Part shown: positions 26,880-35,752 of the stretch, in pieces
Numbering within the stretch: the first letter of the stretch is position 1
Layout: every line of letters starts with the position of its first letter
Assembly (NCBI RefSeq): GCF_002979475.1
Contig: NZ_PCOY01000004.1
Location: 168,686 to 232,685, forward strand
Length of the DNA stretch: 64,000 bases
From: Microbacterium sp. MYb62
GTDB lineage: Bacteria; Actinomycetota; Actinomycetes; Actinomycetales; Microbacteriaceae
Direction of reading: 5' to 3'
The notes under the pieces: generated by a model
Seen by the model: only the letters and a program-made list of their open reading frames with translations
What the model was told of the DNA's origin: nothing
The model's database searches: none
Program-made: the position numbers and the translations under genes

Positions 26880-28157
26880 GTGGCTACTGTGAACGCGCCG
26901 CGCGGCATGCGCGACATCCTCCCCGCCGACAAGGCCCGCCGTGAGCGCGTGCTCTCCGTCATCCGCGAGCGCTACCGTGCTCACGGATTCGACGAGATCG
27001 AGACTCCGGTCGTCGAGGACTACACGCACCTGCATGCCGGAATCGGGGGCGACAACGAGAAGCTCTCGTACAACGTCCTGCGCCGTGGTCTCGATGCCGA
27101 CGCGATCCGCGCCGCTGCCGAAGATCCGGCCGCGCTGTCGGATCTCGGCCTCCGCTACGACCTGACCGTGCCGCTCGCCCGCTTCTACGCGAGCAACCGC
27201 GGACAGCTCCCCGCCGTCTTCCGCTCGATCCAGATCGGCCCGGTCTGGCGCGCCGAACGTCCGCAGAAGGGGCGCTACCGCCAGTTCGTGCAGTGTGACA
27301 TCGACATCATCGGCGATGACTCGTCGCGCGCCGAGGCCGAGCTCCTGGTCGCCTCGCTCGACGCCGTCGACGCGCTCGGGCTCGAAGGCGCGACCGTGCG
27401 CATCAACGATCGCCGCGTGCTGGACTGGATGCTGGACAGCTTCGGGTTCAGCGCCGAGGAGCGTCCCGGCGTGCTCATCACGATCGACAAGCTCGACAAG
27501 ATCGGCCCGGAGGGGGTCGCGGCGGAGCTGCGCGAGCGCAGTGCCTCGACGGCTGCCGCCGACGCGTTCGACGCCTTCCTGCGTCGCCCGCAGACCATGG
27601 AGTACAACCCGTTCGGGGAACGGCAGATCCGCAAGGCGCTGCCCGAGGGTGCTCCGAGCGAACTGGTCGAGCACCTGGTGGGCATCGGCGAGGCGGTGGC
27701 CGCAGGGCGCGGTCAGTCCGACATCCCGCTGCTCTTCGACCCGTTCCTCGTGCGCGGCATGGGCTACTACACGGGCACGATCTTCGAACTCGCGCACCCG
27801 TCGGTCGGCTACTCGCTCGGCGGCGGCGGCCGCTATGACGGCATGATCGGCCGCTTCCTCGGGCAGCAGGTCCCGGCGGTGGGCTTCTCGCTCGGGTTCG
27901 AGCGGCTCGTCGACCTCGTCTCCGAGTCGACGGACGGCGCAGAGCAGGCCGTCGTGCTGATCCACGATGCCGACGTTCCGATGCACGAGCTCGTGCGGCA
28001 CAAGGCGGCGCTCATCGCGTCCGGCGCCCGCGTGCGCCTGGAGCGACGGACCAAGAACGTCAAGGCGCTGCTCGAGCGTTCGGCCGCCGACGGCTACACG
28101 GCTTTCGCGACCGTCTCGGCCGGTACCGGCGAGCTGGAGCTCAAGCCGCTGAGCTGA
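26880..28157 (+). CDS. hisS: Histidine--tRNA ligase
   Basis: A 425-residue class II synthetase that charges tRNA-His. Motifs are PRGMRDILP at the N-terminus, motif 2 in VWRAERPQKGRYRQFVQCDIDIIG, the histidine-binding LFDPFLVRGMGYYTG block, motif 3 in GGGGRYDGMIG, and a C-terminal anticodon-binding fold ending with ELELKPLS. I chose the GTG at 26880, because homologues begin just before PRGMRDILP; an upstream frame would overlap mazG. GATGAT six bases before the GTG is a weak match to the leaderless box. Confidence 0.95.
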   Translation: MATVNAPRGMRDILPADKARRERVLSVIRERYRAHGFDEIETPVVEDYTHLHAGIGGDNEKLSYNVLRRGLDADAIRAAAEDPAALSDLGLRYDLTVPLARFYASNRGQLPAVFRSIQIGPVWRAERPQKGRYRQFVQCDIDIIGDDSSRAEAELLVASLDAVDALGLEGATVRINDRRVLDWMLDSFGFSAEERPGVLITIDKLDKIGPEGVAAELRERSASTAAADAFDAFLRRPQTMEYNPFGERQIRKALPEGAPSELVEHLVGIGEAVAAGRGQSDIPLLFDPFLVRGMGYYTGTIFELAHPSVGYSLGGGGRYDGMIGRFLGQQVPAVGFSLGFERLVDLVSESTDGAEQAVVLIHDADVPMHELVRHKAALIASGARVRLERRTKNVKALLERSAADGYTAFATVSAGTGELELKPLS

Positions 28158-28214
28158 GCGGAGCGGCCGCGGCTCGTTCACGCCGTGTTCACGGTGACGG
28201 GGTGGAATCGGGGC

Positions 28215-29021
28215 GTGAGTCGCATCCGCATCCCGGTCCTCGTGGGGGTGGCGCTCGTCGCGTTCCTCGGTGGTATCCGTCTCGTGCTCGTGCAGCAGGC
28301 CGCGCTCGCGCGACGCCGGATCGGGAAGCCGCTGGGGGAGGAATCCCTCGACGCGGATCGCCTCTGGCGGCGAGCTCTCGACGGCGAGCCGCTCGAACTG
28401 CTTCTGCTCGGCGACTCGATCGCCGCAGGCCTCGGGGCCGAGCGCCGCAAGGAGACGCTCGGCGGTCGTCTGGCGAAGGCGACGGGACGCCGGATCCATC
28501 GGCCGGTGCGGCTGCGCACGGCGGCCGTGGTCGGCGCGGAATCGCCCGATCTGCCGGGCCAGTTCGACGCCCTGCCTGCGGAGTACCGTCCGCACGTGGC
28601 GGTGATCGTCGTCGGCGGAAACGATGTGACGCACCGGCTGCCCGTGGCGCTGTCCGCTCAGCATCTGCACGAGACGATCCGCAGGCTCCGGGAGAGGGGC
28701 GCGGAAGTCGTCGTGGGCACCTGCCCCGACCTCGGAGCGCTGCGCGCAGTGCCGCAGCCGCTTCGTCGGATCGCATCCAGCCTGTCCCGCCGTCTCGCCG
28801 AGATCCAGGACGAGACGGCACGACGGGCGGACGCCGAGCCGGTCGATCTGCGCCGAGCGGTGGGACCGATGTTCTTCGACGAGCCGGAGGCGATGTTCAG
28901 CCTCGACCGCTTCCACCCGAGTGCACTCGGCTATCGACGGACGGCCGAGGCGCTGCTGCCCGCGGTGTGCCGTGCGGCGGAGAAGGCCCTCAGCTCGCGT
29001 CGTCCGTCGGTGCGGTGCTGA
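28215..29021 (+). CDS. SGNH/GDSL-family hydrolase
   Basis: A 268-residue esterase-type hydrolase with one N-terminal membrane helix (residues 5-25), so it is anchored with its catalytic domain outside or near the membrane. The catalytic blocks are in order: Ser68 in LLLGDSIAAG, Asn in VVGGNDVT (near 136), and the Asp-x-x-His pair in LDRFHPSALGY (near 231 and 234). The family removes acyl groups from lipids, glycans or small esters; the substrate is not known. GTG start at 28215, with an alternative GTG at 28185. Its 3' end overlaps the convergent VOC gene by 32 bases. Confidence 0.83.
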   Translation: MSRIRIPVLVGVALVAFLGGIRLVLVQQAALARRRIGKPLGEESLDADRLWRRALDGEPLELLLLGDSIAAGLGAERRKETLGGRLAKATGRRIHRPVRLRTAAVVGAESPDLPGQFDALPAEYRPHVAVIVVGGNDVTHRLPVALSAQHLHETIRRLRERGAEVVVGTCPDLGALRAVPQPLRRIASSLSRRLAEIQDETARRADAEPVDLRRAVGPMFFDEPEAMFSLDRFHPSALGYRRTAEALLPAVCRAAEKALSSRRPSVRC

Positions 29022-29532
29022 ACGATGCCGCCCACTCGGCGACCCGGCGGCTGCTCTCCTCGTCGGAGATGTCCTCGACGCGTGTCATGACAGACCAGCG
29101 CACCCCGAACGGGTCGCGGATGCTGGCGAACCGGTCGCCTGAGACGAAGAGCGCCGGTGCCTCGCGCACCGTAGCTCCCGCAGCGACGGCCTTCTCCACG
29201 ACCGCGTCGACGTCGGAGACGTACAGTCCCATCGAGTAGCAGTCGTCGTCGCCCTCGGGCGCACGGACGAGGTGGTACTCGGCGTTCGGCTCTCCGAGCT
29301 GCAGCAGGCCGAGTCCGAACGCGAGGTCGGCGTGTGCGACCACTCCGCCGAACTCGGTCACGTCGATGACCCGGGCGCCGAAGACGTCGCGGTAGAACTC
29401 GATCGCCTGCTTCGCGTGGGGGATGGCCAGGAAGGGGGTGAGCGAGGTGGCGCTGTTCGGGCGGCCTTCGGTCGTGTAGGTTCCGTTCGCACCGGTCGTG
29501 GGGGTGTTGGTCGTGGTGTCGTCGTTGCTCAT
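28990..29532 (-). CDS. VOC-family (glyoxalase/PhnB-like) protein
   Basis: A 180-residue protein of the vicinal oxygen chelate fold. After a low-complexity Thr/Asn-rich start (DDTTTNTPTTGANGT), the PhnB-like domain runs LTPFLAIPHAKQAIEFYRDVFGARVID, then YSMGLYVSDVDAVVEKAVAAGATV and RFASIRDPFGVRWSVMTR. Such proteins often bind a metal and a small ligand and are hard to assign further. A TAGCGT box is six bases before the ATG. It is divergent from an AraC-type regulator that may control it. Confidence 0.82.
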   Translation of the reverse strand: MSNDDTTTNTPTTGANGTYTTEGRPNSATSLTPFLAIPHAKQAIEFYRDVFGARVIDVTEFGGVVAHADLAFGLGLLQLGEPNAEYHLVRAPEGDDDCYSMGLYVSDVDAVVEKAVAAGATVREAPALFVSGDRFASIRDPFGVRWSVMTRVEDISDEESSRRVAEWAASFSTAPTDDAS

Positions 29533-29538
29533 GCCGCC

Positions 29539-29544
29539 ACGCTA
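29539..29544 (-). promoter_or_regulatory. -10 box for the VOC gene
   Basis: TAGCGT, six bases before the ATG at 29532. Confidence 0.55.
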
Positions 29545-29607
29545 GGCCGGGTGGTATGCCGGTGGCTTGAAGATCCGCGACAGCATCCGGATGTCGGGGC
29601 CGGAGCC

Positions 29608-29613
29608 TACGCT
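29608..29613 (+). promoter_or_regulatory. -10 box for the AraC-type gene
   Basis: TACGCT, six bases before the ATG at 29620. The two divergent boxes are 63 bp apart. Confidence 0.55.
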
Positions 29614-29619
29614 GGGCGC

Positions 29620-30411
29620 ATGGTGAACCCGACTCGTGGCGTGCTCTATCCCGCGCGCCTGCCCGAGTTCCACCGGCTGCCCGCACCGGCGGCGGTGACC
29701 GAGCTTGTCGCCTGGTTCTGGATCCCGGAGTGGGACATCGAGCCCGGACGCTCGTCGCGTCAGGAGATCGTCGCCTATCCGGCGCTCAATCTCGTCGTCG
29801 ATGCGGATGCCGTGACCCTGTCGGGTGCGACGACACGCCTGTCGCACCGCGATCTGCGCGGGACCGGGTGGGCCGTCGGGGCCCTGCTTCGTCCGGCTGC
29901 GGTCGCCGCGCTGATCGACGACCCTGCCGCCCTGGTCGACGGGGAGCGGGTGATCGACGACGGGAGGGGTGTCACCGAGCTCCGCGATGCCGTCGCCTTC
30001 GCCATGGGCTCGGGCGAGGGGCACCGCGAGCGGGCGGTCGAAGCCTTCTCGCACTGGCTCGAGGACCGTGCGGCACCGGTCGGCGAGCCGGGACGCCAGG
30101 CGAACGCGGTCATGGACGTCCTGATCGGCGATGGCGCGGCGCTCACCCCCGAGGAGGCCGCCACGCGGCTGGCCGTGTCGGTGCGCACCCTGCAGCGGAT
30201 GACGCACCGGCACGTCGGGATCTCACCGGCCGCGATGATCCGACGCCGGCGTTTGCAGGAGGCGGCGCAGCGGGTGCGTGAGCACCCGGGAGTCGACCTG
30301 GCCTCGATCGCCGCCGAACTCGGCTATGCGGATCACGCGCATCTCACGCGCGACTTCCAGGCCGTTCTGGGCATCGCACCGCGCACGTACCGCTCCGAGG
30401 CGATCAGCTGA
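29620..30411 (+). CDS. AraC-family transcriptional regulator
   Basis: A 263-residue regulator. The N-terminal 150 residues form a sensor of the DUF6597 type (LVAWFWIPEWDIEPGRSSRQEIVAYPALNLVV), and the C-terminal 100 residues carry two helix-turn-helix motifs: LTPEEAATRLAVSVRTLQRM and VDLASIAAELGYADHAHLTRDFQAVLG. The ligand is unknown. The likely target is the divergent VOC gene 87 bases away. An upstream extension of the frame crosses the VOC gene and is not credible. The stop is followed at once by a tandem repeat. Confidence 0.87.
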   Translation: MVNPTRGVLYPARLPEFHRLPAPAAVTELVAWFWIPEWDIEPGRSSRQEIVAYPALNLVVDADAVTLSGATTRLSHRDLRGTGWAVGALLRPAAVAALIDDPAALVDGERVIDDGRGVTELRDAVAFAMGSGEGHRERAVEAFSHWLEDRAAPVGEPGRQANAVMDVLIGDGAALTPEEAATRLAVSVRTLQRMTHRHVGISPAAMIRRRRLQEAAQRVREHPGVDLASIAAELGYADHAHLTRDFQAVLGIAPRTYRSEAIS

Positions 30412-30413
30412 GC

Positions 30414-30485
30414 CAGACCCGTACGAGCGCAGACCCGGACGAGCTCAGACCCGGACGAGCTCAGACCCGTACGAGCTCAGACCCG
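30414..30485. repeat. Four and a half tandem copies of a 16-bp unit
   Basis: The unit CAGACCCGKACGAGCT repeats at 30414, 30430, 30446 and 30462, with an 8-base partial copy at 30478. It starts 3 bases after the AraC stop and runs over the APC permease stop (TGA, 30479-30477). On the minus strand each unit contains the sequence around that stop (CGGGTCTGAGCTCGT). Confidence 0.9.
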
Positions 30486-31706
30486 CGTGAACCGCAGCCG
30501 CAGCATCCGGTATCCGACGCCGATCAGCACCACGGCGGTGCCGATCAGGGAGGCGAGCGCGGGCAGGGTGTTGACCAGCACCAGGCATCCCAGAGCTCCG
30601 ACCACCTGCAGGGCCCGCGGGTAGTGCCGTGCGGGTCCCTCCTGCCGGAAGGCGGCCGCGTTCGCGATCAGGTAATAGAGCAGCACGCCGAAGGACGAGA
30701 ATCCGATGGCTCCGCGCAGATCGGCGAGGAGCACGATGGCGATCACGACGAGGGCGATCACGATCTCCGCACGCTGCGGCACCTGATGGCGTCGGTCGAT
30801 CTCGGCGAGGAAGCGCGGCACGTCGCCCTCGCGGGCCATGGCCAGCGTCGTGCGGCCGATTCCCGTCAGCAGCGCCAGCAGAGCGCCGAGGGAGGCGGCG
30901 GCGGCGGCCACCCGAAGGATCGGAGCCCACGCCGATGCGCCGGTGGCGGCGAGCAGGTCGACCAGCGGAGCCGTCGAACCGATCACGTCTGCGCCGAGCA
31001 CGAGAACGACGGCGAGCCCCACCAACGTGTACACGACGACTGCGCCGCCCAGGGCGAAGACGATGGCGCGCGGGATGGTTCGCGCGGGGGCGACGACCTC
31101 TTCGCCCATCGTCGCGATGCGCGCGTAACCGGCGAACGCGAAGAACAGCAGTCCGGCTCCCTGGAGCACACCGTAGGCCGTGGCATCGGGCAGAGGCGTC
31201 GGTGTGGCCGTCGGGGCCGCAGCGAATCCGAAGCCGACCGCGATCGCGAGTCCGAGCAGCGAGGCCACCACGAGGATGCGGGTGACCAGGGCGGTGCGCG
31301 TCACGCCGAAGCAGTTCACGACGGCGAGGAGCACGACCGCCGCGACTGCGACGGGTGACTGCCAGTCGGCCGGGGCCGCATAGGCGGCGAAGGTCATCGC
31401 CATCGCGGCACAGCTGGCGATCTTGCCGATCACGAAGCTCCATCCTGCGATGAAGCCCCACCACGCGCCGATCTCCGCGCGGGCGTACGCATAGGTGCCG
31501 CCGGCGACGGGATGCGCGGCGGCGAGCTGCGCCGATGACGTGGCGTTGCAGTAGGCCACCACCGCTGCGATCGCGAGCGCGATGAGGATCCCGCTCCCGG
31601 CGACCCCGACCGCGGGAGCCCACACGGCGAAGACGCCGGCGCCGATCATCGAGCCGAGACCGATGGCGACCGCGTCTCCGAGTGTCAGACGGCGCGCGAG
31701 GGGCAT
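30477..31706 (-). CDS. APC-superfamily amino acid permease
   Basis: A 409-residue, roughly 12-helix transporter. The first helix has the unwound substrate-binding signature LGSMIGAGVFAVW, and PVAGGTYAYARAEIGAWWGFIAGWSFVIGK and GYARIATMGEEVVAPARTIPRAI are typical of the APC family. It likely imports an amino acid or amine by proton symport; the substrate is unknown. It starts 4 bases after the CocE-type hydrolase stop, so it looks like the last gene of the five-gene esterase cluster. Its stop lies inside a 16-bp tandem repeat. Confidence 0.87.
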   Translation of the reverse strand: MPLARRLTLGDAVAIGLGSMIGAGVFAVWAPAVGVAGSGILIALAIAAVVAYCNATSSAQLAAAHPVAGGTYAYARAEIGAWWGFIAGWSFVIGKIASCAAMAMTFAAYAAPADWQSPVAVAAVVLLAVVNCFGVTRTALVTRILVVASLLGLAIAVGFGFAAAPTATPTPLPDATAYGVLQGAGLLFFAFAGYARIATMGEEVVAPARTIPRAIVFALGGAVVVYTLVGLAVVLVLGADVIGSTAPLVDLLAATGASAWAPILRVAAAAASLGALLALLTGIGRTTLAMAREGDVPRFLAEIDRRHQVPQRAEIVIALVVIAIVLLADLRGAIGFSSFGVLLYYLIANAAAFRQEGPARHYPRALQVVGALGCLVLVNTLPALASLIGTAVVLIGVGYRMLRLRFTRV

Positions 31707-31710
31707 CCCG

Positions 31711-33405
31711 TCATCGTGACACGTGGTGGTGAACGCCGGGTGACCCGGTGCTCGCCGGCGCCGGGACGGTCACCGATGCGGGCAGGGTGAGCGTGGCGGG
31801 CGTGGAGCCTCCCACCCGAACGATCTGGTCGCTGGCGATCAGGTGCGAGTGGTCGCGTACCGGATCGTCCGTCCCCGAGTTGCGCAGATGCAAGGGATGC
31901 GCGCCGGACGACACCTGCACGCGCAGACGCGACCCGGCGGCGAAGCGATGGGCGAGTGGGGCGAGTTCGAGCCGGATGCGGCCGGCATCGTCGACGTCTT
32001 CGCTGTCCGCACGGGGCGAGAGTCGCCGATACCCATCGGTGAGCGCCCGGGAGACGCCCCGGGCATCCACTTCGCAGAGACGTACGAACAGGTCGGCGTG
32101 GGGGTTCGACGACACGAACGAGAGTGCGATCTCGGGTGCTCCGATGACCACGAGGTCCTCCGGAAGCGGATCGCCGGTGAAGACGAGCACGTCGTCCCGG
32201 CGTTCGCGGGTGTGCTGCTTTCGGCGTCCGGCGGCGAACGGGTTGAGGGTTCGACCGCCGGCATCCGGTGTCGGATCCGCCGGGTCGTAGCGATACGCGA
32301 GGTCGGCGGCGAGGTTCTCGGCGCCGCTCCGGTCGAGTCGTCCGTCGGCGGTGAGCTCCACGGCCATCGCCGCGTGCGGCGGAGGCCAGCTCTCGAGCTC
32401 GCGCCAGCCACCGCTTCCCGTCACGGCGAGGCGCACGCCGTCCGTCGGCGCTTTCCCGGTGAACGAGCGCAGCGCCTCGCGGACGCCGATCACGGTGATC
32501 TCCGGGGCGCCGTGCACCCAGTCGCCGATGATGAGGCGCACGGGGCGCCCCGCGTCGCGGAGAGCGGCATAGTCCGAGAGCTGGCCGACCAGGAACAGAT
32601 CCTGCCATCCGGCGACCAGCGTGACCGGCGGGATGGTGTCGACGTCCTGCGCGAAGTGCATGGGCTCCCACCACGGGTCGCCCTTGTCGCTGTGCTCGAC
32701 CCAGTCGCGGAAGAACTGCGGGTCGGCGCCACGCGCCACGCGCACCGCATCCGCGGGGGGAACCGCGAGCGCCCCGCGGCGGAAACCGCGGCGGGCGCGC
32801 AGCAGCGCCCAGGCCTTCGACGGCAGCGACTGCTCCTGGATGTCGAGCGCGTACGCCCACGTGAGGGGGGTGTCGATCGAGAATCCGCCGCCCGGATAGA
32901 GGATCGCGTCATCGAAGCATCGGGCGGAGATCGCGATGCCCATGGCGTCGGGACGCTCCTCTCCGTCGCAGAAGGCCCACTGGGTCACGCCGAAGTAGCT
33001 TCCGCCCCAGGAATGCACGCGCCCGGTCGCCCACGGCTGTGCGCGCAGCCACCGCATGGTCGCCTGCCCGTCGGCGACCTCGTCGTGCAGGGGGTCGAAC
33101 ACCCCGCCCGACCCGAAGGTGCCCCGGCAGCTCTGCACCACCACGTGGTGCCCGCGTTCGGCGAGGAACAGCGCCACCCCGCCGATGCCGTCGCGCCCGT
33201 ACGGGGTGCGGATCAGAACGGTGTGCCCGCCGGATCCTTCCGCATGCCAATGGTCGGTGAGGAGCGTGGCTCCGTCGTCCGCGGAGACAGGGATGGCGGT
33301 CGTCCGTGTGACGGCACGGTGCGTCCGCGACGGCATGTCGGCTGCGCGGGAGAGGCGCCGATACTCGCGGCGGGCCGCACCGCTGAGGCGGGGAGCATCG
33401 GTCAT
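31711..33405 (-). CDS. CocE/NonD-family hydrolase
   Basis: A 564-residue alpha/beta hydrolase of the X-Pro dipeptidyl-peptidase/cocaine-esterase class. The fold starts IPVSADDGATLLTDHW, followed by IRTPYGRDG and QSCRGTFGSGG. The nucleophile is Ser136 in HSWGGSYFGV, the acid is likely Asp in a later LVAGWQDLF block, and the histidine lies in GDWVHGAPE. The C-terminal jelly-roll (LRVQVSSGAHPLHLRNSG) is present. Enzymes of this group cleave esters or acylated amino acids. The ATG overlaps the stop of the MFS carrier (ATGA). No signal peptide, so it acts inside the cell. Confidence 0.87.
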   Translation of the reverse strand: MTDAPRLSGAARREYRRLSRAADMPSRTHRAVTRTTAIPVSADDGATLLTDHWHAEGSGGHTVLIRTPYGRDGIGGVALFLAERGHHVVVQSCRGTFGSGGVFDPLHDEVADGQATMRWLRAQPWATGRVHSWGGSYFGVTQWAFCDGEERPDAMGIAISARCFDDAILYPGGGFSIDTPLTWAYALDIQEQSLPSKAWALLRARRGFRRGALAVPPADAVRVARGADPQFFRDWVEHSDKGDPWWEPMHFAQDVDTIPPVTLVAGWQDLFLVGQLSDYAALRDAGRPVRLIIGDWVHGAPEITVIGVREALRSFTGKAPTDGVRLAVTGSGGWRELESWPPPHAAMAVELTADGRLDRSGAENLAADLAYRYDPADPTPDAGGRTLNPFAAGRRKQHTRERRDDVLVFTGDPLPEDLVVIGAPEIALSFVSSNPHADLFVRLCEVDARGVSRALTDGYRRLSPRADSEDVDDAGRIRLELAPLAHRFAAGSRLRVQVSSGAHPLHLRNSGTDDPVRDHSHLIASDQIVRVGGSTPATLTLPASVTVPAPASTGSPGVHHHVSR

Positions 33406-34739
33406 CGCACGCCTTTCACTCTGGTGACCGCGAACGCGGCGATCACGGCCATCACGACCGCGCCGATGTAGAGGGCCGCGAAGTTCTCACCTGTGGGCGA
33501 GCCTATGCGCGTCGCGAAGAATCCGAAAACGGGTACGAGGATGCCCGGGAGCAGATATGCGAGGGCCACGATCCCGAGGTCTTTGCCGGCATCCTCCACC
33601 GAGGGAAGACACTCGGTCATCAGGGCGACGTCGGCGGCGATGTAGGCGCCTTGCCCGGCTCCGACGATCGCGATCCCGACCAGGAAGAACGCGATGTCGC
33701 CGAACGAGATCGCCAGCACGAGACCACCGGCGCTCGCGAGCGCGCCGATGATGACGCTCGGCTTGCGGCGACCCGTCCGATCCGAGATCACGCCGAAGAC
33801 GAACGCCATCACCAGGTTCATCAGCGTGAACGCCGCCGTCGCCTGCGTCTGCACCGCGGCGATCTCGCTCGGATCGTCGATGCCGAAGCGGCCGGAGATC
33901 GTGAGGTAGAGGTAGCTCGTGACCGACACGATCGACGCGGTCATGAAGAAGCGACACACCCAGGCCCAGGCGAAGTCGGGGTAGCGGCGCGGGCTCAGCC
34001 AGAACGTGGCCAGCACCCCCCTCCAGTCCAGGGGTTCGGCCGGCAGCAGGCGACGGATGTCCTTCAGCGTGAAGAACAGCGTGATCGCCAGGACCACGGA
34101 GAGGCCGCCCGGGATCAGGAACATGCCGACCTGGCCGGTCGGGGCGACGACGCCCGCGAGCGAGACGCCGCCGAGGATCCCGATCGCGGTGGCGGCACCG
34201 GTGACCGCCGACATGATGGCTCGGATGCTGCGGCGGATCTGGTCGGCGAACAGGGTGTGGACGGTCATCGACACCGCGCCCCAGCCCACGAGGACCAGGA
34301 TCGTGCCGATGCCCAGCACGAGGAGCGAAGGGGCGGTGGCCTGCACCCCGTATCCGGCCAGGGCGATCAGCGAGCCGGAGAGGATCCAGGGGCGGCGGAT
34401 GCCGAGCTTCGACATCGAGCGGTCGCTGAGCCGGCCGAAGATCGGCGTCGTGATGAGGATGGCCGCACCGCCGAGCGTGAGGATGATGCTCAGGTTGCCT
34501 GTCGCCTGATCGGGATCCCACTCCTTGAGGAGTTGGGGGATGGCCACACTGGCGACGCCCTGGGCGATACCGGATCCGAGCCAGGCGAACACGAAGGCGA
34601 TCCAGAACCAGCGGGTCTGGCGCTGGCCGGGGATCGCGTCGGCGGTGAGCGGGGGAGCGGGGTCGGCGGGGAAAACAGGATCGACTGCGTGGGTGGACAT
34701 CATCGTCTCCGGGTCTCGGTCGGGGTTCGGGCTGGTCAC
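33402..34739 (-). CDS. MFS transporter
   Basis: A 445-residue, 12-helix major facilitator. The loops IFGRLSDRSMSKLGIRRPWIL and FGVISDRTGRRKPSVI are the paired MFS signatures, and the RRPWIL form is seen in sugar or glycoside carriers of the family. The GTG at 34739 overlaps the esterase stop as GTGA, which favours coupled translation; an ATG at 34700 with GGAGA before it is a good alternative. It probably imports the ester substrate of the neighbouring hydrolases, but the cargo is not known. Confidence 0.85.
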   Translation of the reverse strand: MTSPNPDRDPETMMSTHAVDPVFPADPAPPLTADAIPGQRQTRWFWIAFVFAWLGSGIAQGVASVAIPQLLKEWDPDQATGNLSIILTLGGAAILITTPIFGRLSDRSMSKLGIRRPWILSGSLIALAGYGVQATAPSLLVLGIGTILVLVGWGAVSMTVHTLFADQIRRSIRAIMSAVTGAATAIGILGGVSLAGVVAPTGQVGMFLIPGGLSVVLAITLFFTLKDIRRLLPAEPLDWRGVLATFWLSPRRYPDFAWAWVCRFFMTASIVSVTSYLYLTISGRFGIDDPSEIAAVQTQATAAFTLMNLVMAFVFGVISDRTGRRKPSVIIGALASAGGLVLAISFGDIAFFLVGIAIVGAGQGAYIAADVALMTECLPSVEDAGKDLGIVALAYLLPGILVPVFGFFATRIGSPTGENFAALYIGAVVMAVIAAFAVTRVKGVR

Positions 34740-35752
34740 GGGTGTGCGCCGGCGGTCGTCACCGGATCGGCGGTCGGGTGGCTGGTCGTGCGGTAGGCAT
34801 CGGCGAGCTCCGAGACGAAGACGTCACGCCATTCCCGTGCGCCCTGCCAACGGCCGGTGAGGCCGGGGGAGGCATGATCATGGCCGGGGCCGATGCGCAG
34901 CACGACGGGGACTCCCGCCACCCGCAGCGCATCGGCGTAGGCGGCGGCGCCGTCCCGGAGGGGATCGAACTCGGCGGCGAGGATCAGCGCGGGTGCGAGC
35001 CCTCGGTGATCCGGCGCGTCCAGCGGAGACGCCTCCGCGAGGGGAGCTCCGGCGCGATAGACCTCGGCGAGGTGTTCGACGTCCTCCATTTCCGCCGTGC
35101 CGAGGTACCGGTGCATCGATTCGCCGAAGAGGCGCAGTGCTGCGGGCAGCACCTCGAGCGTCTGGTGATGCAGTGGTGCTCCGGCATCTCGCTGGCGCAG
35201 TGCCGTCGTCGCGGCGATCGTCGCACCGGCGGAGTTGCCGCCGATCCCCAGCCGGGCCGCGTCGACAGCGAGCTCGTCGGCGCGCTCGCGCAGGCTCGCC
35301 AAGGTGGCCACGGCGTCGTCGACCGGAGCAGGGAACGGATGCTCGGGCGCCAGCCGATACTCGAGCGCGACGATCTGCACCCCGGAGCGCAATGCGCGAT
35401 CCGCGCAGAGGCGGTCGTTGAGGAGCTCGTCGATCGTGCCGCCGGTCCATCCCCCTCCGTGCAGCCACAGCATCGTCGGCAGTGCGCCGGTCGCGGAGGC
35501 GGGGCGGTATCGACGCGCACGCAGCGGGCCCGCCCCACCGGCGACCATGAGGTCGTCGATCTCCACGCCTGCGGGAACCGGATCGGTGAACTCGACGGCC
35601 AGGAGGTCGCTCAACTCCCGTTGCGCGCGGCGGCGCGCTCCCCGGTCGCGCGACTCGAGATCGGCAAGTGTCGCGGAGAGCTCCCGGATGCGTCGGATCC
35701 ACTCCCGGATCTCCGGACTCAGCGGCGGCCTGCCCTGCTCGTGATCGCTCAC
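34736..35752 (-). CDS. HSL-type alpha/beta hydrolase (esterase)
   Basis: A 338-residue esterase of the hormone-sensitive lipase group. The oxyanion-hole motif HGGGW is at 98-102 and the nucleophile is Ser174 in GGNSAG. The acid and base follow in AAEFDPLRDGAAAYADAL and GPGHDHASPG. A helical cap precedes the fold. It is the second of two HSL genes in tandem. The ATG overlaps the stop of the upstream esterase (ATGA), and its own stop overlaps the MFS start. Cytoplasmic, short-chain ester substrates likely. Confidence 0.88.
   Translation of the reverse strand: MSDHEQGRPPLSPEIREWIRRIRELSATLADLESRDRGARRRAQRELSDLLAVEFTDPVPAGVEIDDLMVAGGAGPLRARRYRPASATGALPTMLWLHGGGWTGGTIDELLNDRLCADRALRSGVQIVALEYRLAPEHPFPAPVDDAVATLASLRERADELAVDAARLGIGGNSAGATIAATTALRQRDAGAPLHHQTLEVLPAALRLFGESMHRYLGTAEMEDVEHLAEVYRAGAPLAEASPLDAPDHRGLAPALILAAEFDPLRDGAAAYADALRVAGVPVVLRIGPGHDHASPGLTGRWQGAREWRDVFVSELADAYRTTSHPTADPVTTAGAHP

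Noticed and set aside
30414..30485. CRISPR array
   Set aside because: The 16-bp units are directly joined with no spacers and no cas genes are near.
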